This document shows, piece after piece, positions 58,045 to 64,000 of a stretch of 64,000 bases of DNA. This DNA comes from Myxococcales bacterium. GTDB taxonomy: Bacteria; Myxococcota_A; Polyangia; Polyangiales; Polyangiaceae. Numbering within the stretch: the stretch's first letter is position 1; each line of letters begins with the position of its first letter. The notes beneath the pieces were generated by a model. That model was not told the origin of the DNA. It worked only from the letters and a program-made list of their open reading frames with translations, and searched no databases. The stretch lies in contig JADKKK010000011.1 of the NCBI GenBank assembly GCA_016720545.1, positions 1 to 64,000 on the forward strand, read 5' to 3'. Both the position numbers and the translations under genes were made by a program.

Positions 58045-59289
58045 ATGGCGACGGCGAGCGCACACGACCGCGCGCACGAGGTGTTCCTCGGGACGCGACG
58101 CTTCGGCGCGCTCGACGGGCTGCGCTGCCTCGCGGTCGTGCCGGTGGTCTGGCACCACGCGACCCCGCGGCCGCTCGACGGGGCGCTCGGGAAGGGGCCG
58201 CTCGGCGTGGACGTGTTCTTCGCCATCAGCGGCTTCTTGATCACGACGCTCCTGCTTCGCGAGTGGAGCGAGGCCGGCCGCGTGGACGTGGGCGCGTTCT
58301 ACCGGCGGCGCGCCGCGCGAATCCTCCCGCTCTACTACGCCGTGCTCGCGCTCACGGTGCTGCGCGCCGGGGTCTTTCTTCCGCCCACTTCGCCGGTGCG
58401 GGCCCACTTCTTCGCGAGCCTGCCGGCCTACGCGACGTTCACGACGACCTGGTTCGTCGACTTCGGCGTGCCCCACCCGGTGCTCTTCGCGTACTCGTGG
58501 TCGCTCGCCGTCGAGGAGCAGTTTTACGCGCTCTGGCCCTGGCTCGTGGGAGGGTGGACGAGGGGCGGTCGCGCGGCTGGTAGGCCCTGGCTCGCGTGGG
58601 GCGCGTGCCTCGCGCTCACGGTCATCGCGCTAGGCGCTGGCCTCGCGCCGCCGCTCGGGGCGCTGGCCACGCGGGCGCTGTCGGGTGTCCGGCTGCCGCT
58701 CGTGCTCGGCGCCCTGCTCGCGTGCATCTTGCACACACCCGCCACCTTCCGCGTCGCCCGCGCCCTCCTCGGCTTCCGCGGCGCGCCGGTCGTGGCCCTG
58801 GGGCTGCTCGCCGCCGCCGTGCTCTCCACGAGCGTGCCCCTCGCCGCGACCCACGCCCTCGTCGTGCTCCTCGTGGCGACCTCGGTCGTGCGCGAGGACC
58901 ACGCGCTCGCGCCGCTGCTCACTCTCCCGCCGCTCCGCCACGTGGGCGAGGTGAGCTACGGGATCTACATGCTCCACCTGGCCGCGATCGCCGCCGTGAA
59001 GCTCGCCCTCGGCCCGGCGCGCAGCGAGGCCTGGGCGGGCGCGGCGGTCTTCGCGCTGGCCCTGCCGGTCGCCGTGGGCCTCGCCACCGCCTCGCACCGC
59101 GCCTTCGAGCGGCCCCTCCAGCGAAGGTTCGCCTCGAGACGGCCCAAAAGCTCCTTCCCTCGGGCGCCGGGCTGGGTAAGCTCGCGGCGCGGCCCTCGTC
59201 ACCCCAGAAGGAACAAACATGCATCATGCACGCATCGTGTCGGTAGGGTTGCTCGCCTGCCTGCTCCCGTTCTCCGTCCTCGGGTGTGA
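58045..59289 (+). CDS. Acyltransferase 3 family membrane protein (OafA/YrhL type)
   Basis: This integral-membrane acyltransferase transfers acyl groups to surface polysaccharides or other carriers. The typical segments are FGALDGLRCLAVVPVVWHH (catalytic His), GPLGVDVFFAISGFLITTLL, RRRAARILPLYYAVLALTVL, WSLAVEEQFYALWPWLVGGW and VGEVSYGIYMLHLAAIAAVK. About ten membrane helices are predicted. The frame continues after the last helix past 59219 to a stop at 59289, overlapping the next lipoprotein gene by 71 bases. The last 30 residues (HPRRNKHASCTHRVGRVARL) look non-native, so the true end may be frameshifted. The acyl donor and target are unknown. Confidence 0.8.
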   Translation: MATASAHDRAHEVFLGTRRFGALDGLRCLAVVPVVWHHATPRPLDGALGKGPLGVDVFFAISGFLITTLLLREWSEAGRVDVGAFYRRRAARILPLYYAVLALTVLRAGVFLPPTSPVRAHFFASLPAYATFTTTWFVDFGVPHPVLFAYSWSLAVEEQFYALWPWLVGGWTRGGRAAGRPWLAWGACLALTVIALGAGLAPPLGALATRALSGVRLPLVLGALLACILHTPATFRVARALLGFRGAPVVALGLLAAAVLSTSVPLAATHALVVLLVATSVVREDHALAPLLTLPPLRHVGEVSYGIYMLHLAAIAAVKLALGPARSEAWAGAAVFALALPVAVGLATASHRAFERPLQRRFASRRPKSSFPRAPGWVSSRRGPRHPRRNKHASCTHRVGRVARLPAPVLRPRV

Positions 59290-59695
59290 CAAGCTGTTCA
59301 ACCGGGGCGCGGGCGCCGACGCGGGTGCAGAGGCCGGCGGGGCCGCGTCCGCCGCCACGAGCGCCGCGACGGCCGCATCCACCCCGCCCGTCAACACGGC
59401 CGCGCCCGTCGACTCCGCGACCACGCTGCCCCCCGGGACGCCGGCGCCTCCAGGGCCCGGGCAACCCGTCCTCAGGCTCGACGCGGGCGCACGGGCCGAC
59501 GCGGCGGTTCCCCTCGTCCCCGACGCCGGGATCCGCCTCGACGGCGGCGCCGCCCCCATCCCGACCCCAACGCCCAAAGGCGCGCCCAGCGTGCCGCCCG
59601 GCTTCCCGACCGCGCTCCCGACCGCGCTCCCGACGGTCATCCCGACCGTGCTGCCCAGCGCCCCGCCCTGGCTCCCGCCCGCCCCGAAGAAATAG
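59219..59695 (+). CDS. Pro/Ala-rich hypothetical lipoprotein
   Basis: This 158-residue product has a lipoprotein signal ending at Cys23 (SVLGC) and an otherwise low-complexity Ala/Asp/Pro/Thr sequence with short Pro-rich repeats at the end (FPTALPTALPTVIPTVLPSA). It is preceded by an AGAAGGA ribosome site, which supports ATG 59219 as a real start even though the acyltransferase frame overlaps it. It is probably a surface-exposed, unstructured lipoprotein. I see no conserved domain and no function can be given. Confidence 0.65.
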   Translation: MHHARIVSVGLLACLLPFSVLGCDKLFNRGAGADAGAEAGGAASAATSAATAASTPPVNTAAPVDSATTLPPGTPAPPGPGQPVLRLDAGARADAAVPLVPDAGIRLDGGAAPIPTPTPKGAPSVPPGFPTALPTALPTVIPTVLPSAPPWLPPAPKK

Positions 59696-59801
59696 GCGCG
59701 ATGGCCCCTCTCCGACGCTCACGCCCCCGCGCGCGAGCCCGGCGGCGAATGTTCATCCAGATCCTTGACCCCGCGCGCGCCTCCCGCGAGAGTCCCCCCA
59801 C

Positions 59802-61190
<1,389 letters not shown>

Positions 61191-61200
61191 GCGTCGCGCG

Positions 61201-63468
61201 ATGAGGCTCGTGCACGTGGCGCTCCCCGTCCCCGTGCCGCACACCTTCACCTACTCGGTCCCGGAAGCGCTCGAGGGGCAGGTGACGAAGGGCGCGCGCG
61301 TCGTGTGCCCCTTCGGCGCCCGCCGGATCGTGGGGATCGCGGTCGAGGTCGCGGAAGGCGACCCACCGGCCCGTGTGCGGCCCCTCGTGAAGGTGCTCCC
61401 GTCCGGCTCGGTCCCCGAGGAGCTGCTCGCCTTCCTTCGCGAGCTCTCCGCCTACTACCTGGCGCCGATCGGCGAGGTCCTTCGGCTCGCCCTGCCACCC
61501 CAAGATCGCGAGACAGCGCTCGAAGAGGAGGTGGCGCCGGGCCTCTTCGATCGGGCGCGGGGCCTGTCGGCGCGGAGGGTCCAGACGGCGGCGGCGACCG
61601 CGCGGTTCGACCCGGAGGCCGAGGCGAAGCTCTCCGCGGGTGCGGCGTCCCTCCTCGCGCGCCTGCGAGCGCAGGGCTCGACGCCGATCGCGCGCCTCGC
61701 GGACGTGCAGGGCAACGCGCGGGCCCTCGTACGCCGGCTCGAGGCGCTCGGCCTCGTGACGCTCGGGGAGCAGGAGCTCGCCCGCGACGCGTTCTTCGAC
61801 GCGGGGGTCGAGCGCGACACCGACAAGCCGCCGACAGCCGCGCAGGCGGGCGCGATCTCGGCGCTGCAGGCCGCCCTCTTCGGAGAGACCGCGCGGCCGT
61901 TCCTGCTTCACGGCGTCACGGGCTCCGGCAAGACCGAGGTGTACCTCCGCGCGATCGCGGAGGCCAAGCGGCTCGGGAGAGGCACGATCGTGCTCGTGCC
62001 GGAGATCGCCCTCACGCCGCAGCTCGTGGGGCGATTTCGCGCGCGCTTCGGAGACGACGTGGCCGTGCTCCACTCGGGCCTCTCGGCGCGCGAACGGCAC
62101 GACATGTGGCACCTGCTCCGCGAGGGCAAGGTCGACGTCGCCATCGGCGCCCGCTCCGCGCTCTTCGCGCCGGTCGCGCGGCTTGGCCTGCTCGTCGTCG
62201 ACGAGGAGCACGATCCCTCGTTCAAGCAAGAGGAGGGCGTGCGCTACCACGCGCGGGACATGGCGCTGCTCCGCGCGCGTCGCGCGGGCGCGGTGTGCGT
62301 GCTCGGGAGCGCCACCCCCTCGCTCGAGAGCGAGCACCTCGTGAGCGAGGGCAAGCTCGTGCGACTCACTCTCCCCACCCGGGCGCGCGACCAGGCGATG
62401 CCGCGTGTCACCGTCGTCAACCTGCGTCGCACGGGGGCGGGGCCCACTGGCGATAAGAGGCTCAGCCTGCCGCTCCACCGCGCGCTCGAGGAGAACCTCG
62501 CGGCGGGGGGGCAGACCATCCTCTTCCTGAACCGGCGCGGCTTCTCGCCCGCGCTTCGCTGCGAGGCCTGCGGGACGGTGGCCTCGTGCCCCAACTGCTC
62601 GGTTGCGCTCACGTTTCACAAGGCGCGCGGGGCGGCGCTGCGCTGCCACACCTGCGACCACGAGGAGCCGGTGCGAGCGACGTGCCTCGCGTGCCGCTCG
62701 CCCGAGGTGGTCCTCGAAGGCCTCGGCACCGAGCGGCTCGAAGAGACGTTGAGCGCCGCGTTCCCCACAGCCCGCGTGGCGCGACTCGACCGCGATGTCG
62801 CGAGCGGCAAGGACGCCGAGAAGGTGCTCGCGCGGGTCCGGGCGCGCGAGGTCGACATCTTGGTCGGGACGCAGATGGTGACCAAGGGGCACGACCTGCC
62901 CGAGGTCACGCTCGTCGGCGTGTTGAACGCCGACGCGGCGCTCTCGATGCCCGACTTTCGCGCATCGGAGCGCGCCTTTCAGCTGCTGGTGCAGGTCGCG
63001 GGGCGCGCGGGCCGGGGCGAGACGGCCGGCCGCGTCATCGTCCAGACCTACGATCCGACCCACCCGTCCATTCGCTTCGGGATCGCGCACGACACGGCGG
63101 GCTTCGTCGCGGCGGAGCTCGTGCATCGCCGCGAGCTCGGCTACCCCCCTTACTCGCGGATGGTGCTCGTGCGAGTGGACGCGGCCGCCCCAGAGCTCGC
63201 GCTGCAGTGGGCGGCTCACCTCGGCCAGGTGGCGCGCGAGGCGCCGGCCCTCGCCGCCAAGGGCGCGCCGCGGGGGCGCGTGGAGATCCTCGGCCCCGCG
63301 CCCGCGCCCATCGCCAAGCTCAAGAACCGCCACCGCTTTCGGCTCATGCTCCGCTCGAGCGACCGCGCGAGCCTGCGGGCCGCCGCGATCGCCGTGGTGC
63401 GCGCCTTCGGCGAGCTGCCCCGGCAGGTGCGCGCCCAGATCGACGTGGACCCCGTGCAAATGATGTGA
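61201..63468 (+). CDS. priA: Primosomal protein N' (replication restart helicase PriA)
   Basis: PriA is a 3'-5' DNA helicase that reloads the replisome at stalled forks. This 755-residue protein has the N-terminal DNA-end binding domain (MRLVHVALPVPVPHTFTYSV) and Walker A HGVTGSGKTEVYLRAI (238-245). The DEAH-type box VDEEHDPSFKQEEG and the Cys-rich zinc region with CEACGTVASCPNC and CHTCDHEEPVRATCLAC follow. The helicase motif V/VI segments are ILVGTQMVTKGHDLPEVTLV and QVAGRAGRGETAGRVIVQTY. Length and motifs are complete. It is cytoplasmic and expected to be essential or nearly so under stress. Confidence 0.95.
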   Translation: MRLVHVALPVPVPHTFTYSVPEALEGQVTKGARVVCPFGARRIVGIAVEVAEGDPPARVRPLVKVLPSGSVPEELLAFLRELSAYYLAPIGEVLRLALPPQDRETALEEEVAPGLFDRARGLSARRVQTAAATARFDPEAEAKLSAGAASLLARLRAQGSTPIARLADVQGNARALVRRLEALGLVTLGEQELARDAFFDAGVERDTDKPPTAAQAGAISALQAALFGETARPFLLHGVTGSGKTEVYLRAIAEAKRLGRGTIVLVPEIALTPQLVGRFRARFGDDVAVLHSGLSARERHDMWHLLREGKVDVAIGARSALFAPVARLGLLVVDEEHDPSFKQEEGVRYHARDMALLRARRAGAVCVLGSATPSLESEHLVSEGKLVRLTLPTRARDQAMPRVTVVNLRRTGAGPTGDKRLSLPLHRALEENLAAGGQTILFLNRRGFSPALRCEACGTVASCPNCSVALTFHKARGAALRCHTCDHEEPVRATCLACRSPEVVLEGLGTERLEETLSAAFPTARVARLDRDVASGKDAEKVLARVRAREVDILVGTQMVTKGHDLPEVTLVGVLNADAALSMPDFRASERAFQLLVQVAGRAGRGETAGRVIVQTYDPTHPSIRFGIAHDTAGFVAAELVHRRELGYPPYSRMVLVRVDAAAPELALQWAAHLGQVAREAPALAAKGAPRGRVEILGPAPAPIAKLKNRHRFRLMLRSSDRASLRAAAIAVVRAFGELPRQVRAQIDVDPVQMM

Positions 63469-63471
63469 GCG

Positions 63472-63672
63472 ATGCCGCCAGCTCGGCACACGCCTCGTGA
63501 CCTCGCGCCCACATTCGCGCCGAAGACACGCGGAGCGCGAAGCTCGCGGCGGCTTGGCTTTCGCTTGGCCTGCGCCTCACTTGGCTTTCGCTTGGCCTGC
63601 GCCTCGGGAGAGGCCGACGCGCCCGAGTCGTACGTCCTCGCGAAGGAGGACTGGCTCTCCGGCGTGGACTGA
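63472..63672 (+). CDS. Doubtful small protein with an internal 27-base repeat
   Basis: A frame of 66 residues is mostly a basic low-complexity sequence. It contains a tandem duplication of about 27 bases (63551-63604) that repeats LGFRLACAS. It has no recognised domain, signal peptide or clear ribosome site. I list it because it lies in an otherwise empty stretch, but it is probably not a real gene. Confidence 0.2.
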   Translation: MPPARHTPRDLAPTFAPKTRGARSSRRLGFRLACASLGFRLACASGEADAPESYVLAKEDWLSGVD

Positions 63673-63719
63673 GCGAGAGCGGCGCGCAACGACGCGGCCA
63701 CGGGTGCCGAGCAGTCACC

Positions 63720-64000
63720 ATGCTGCTCACCACGCTCCGATTTCTCACGGCCCACGCGCTCTCCGCCCTCGCCGAGCCGCGCTGCTGCGCGTGCGAGGCC
63801 CCCGTCCCCCTCGAGACCGTGTTCTGCGGTCCCTGCGCGACCACCCTGGTCGAGGTCGACGGCGGCGGCGACCCGAGGCGAGTCGAGGCGGCCGCGTTCG
63901 CGTATGGCGGCGCCCTTCGGGACGCGATCGTGCGGTTCAAATACGGCGGCCGCGACGACCTCGCGCGGCCGCTCGGCGCGCTGCTCTGCCGCCTGCGGGC
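63720..64000 (+). CDS. ComF-type amidophosphoribosyltransferase-like protein, start only
   Basis: The gene begins at ATG 63720 and runs off the window's end, so only about 93 residues are seen. They show the ComF/double-zinc-ribbon start: CCACEAPVPLETVFCGPCA with two Cys pairs, followed by AFAYGGALRDAIVRFKYGGR. The latter is the usual bridge to the phosphoribosyltransferase domain that lies beyond the edge. ComF proteins are linked to DNA uptake in competent bacteria. Here the assignment rests on the visible N-terminus only. Confidence 0.75.
   Translation, partial: MLLTTLRFLTAHALSALAEPRCCACEAPVPLETVFCGPCATTLVEVDGGGDPRRVEAAAFAYGGALRDAIVRFKYGGRDDLARPLGALLCRLR

Overview
The window is very GC-rich (about 70% by eye) and gene-dense. 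Many products are lipoproteins with long Ala/Asp/Pro/Gly/Thr-rich linkers after the lipobox. A eukaryote-like Ser/Thr kinase, a group 2 sigma factor, a TatT-type TRAP component, an LpxC, a CusA-type RND pump and a two-part RdgC-like locus are also present. Together these point to a large-genome Gram-negative of the Myxococcota (order Polyangiales or nearby). This placement comes from gene content and composition; no rRNA or other taxonomic marker is in the window.

Bases 1-8400 are a decayed, rearranged segment. An IS66-type element (about 88-2681) has many frameshifts and interrupts a gene whose 3' part runs to 3469. It is followed by an old tandem duplication. Copy A keeps the start of an SGNH esterase gene (3500-3748) and the end of a ribosomal-oxygenase gene (4682-4878). 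Copy B carries the intact SGNH esterase, a Uma2-type protein and the intact RoxA-like oxygenase.

Bases 8400-15400 hold mostly exported proteins: two lipoproteins, a type B carboxylesterase with one frameshift, a DUF420 membrane protein, a phospholipase C-like phosphoesterase and a MAPEG protein. Bases 15400-22733 contain a Cys/His-rich membrane protein and then an overlapping operon for a CusCBA-type copper/silver efflux pump. Its adaptor has two metal-binding modules. Bases 22970-28470 contain CTP synthase, a putative small barrel protein, a CHAP-like lipoprotein, a Cys-rich lipoprotein and 4-hydroxyphenylpyruvate dioxygenase. Two families of CTAG-bounded intergenic elements sit exactly at stop codons here.

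Bases 28900-41760 contain a peptide-binding lipoprotein divergent from D,D-carboxypeptidase DacB, a sigma factor, an ABC exporter, a diacylglycerol-kinase-like protein, and a compact run of HEAT-like lipoprotein, TatT, DctP and another lipoprotein. Bases 41800-46830 contain a three-gene ABC operon whose ATPase has lost its key Walker residues, UppP (one frameshift), an RmlD-like reductase and an acetate transporter. Bases 46830-54200 contain an IS481-type remnant between partial repeats, a lipoprotein, an outer-membrane protein, MmsA, an MFS transporter and LpxC. Bases 54200-64000 contain an acyl-CoA dehydrogenase, a PPOX protein, the RdgC-like pair, an acyltransferase, a Ser/Thr kinase, PriA and the start of a ComF-type gene.

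Most of the window is ordinary housekeeping and envelope biology. The signals most worth following are the CTAG-bounded elements that supply stop codons, the broken tandem duplication, the ABC operon with a degenerate ATPase and the split RdgC pair.
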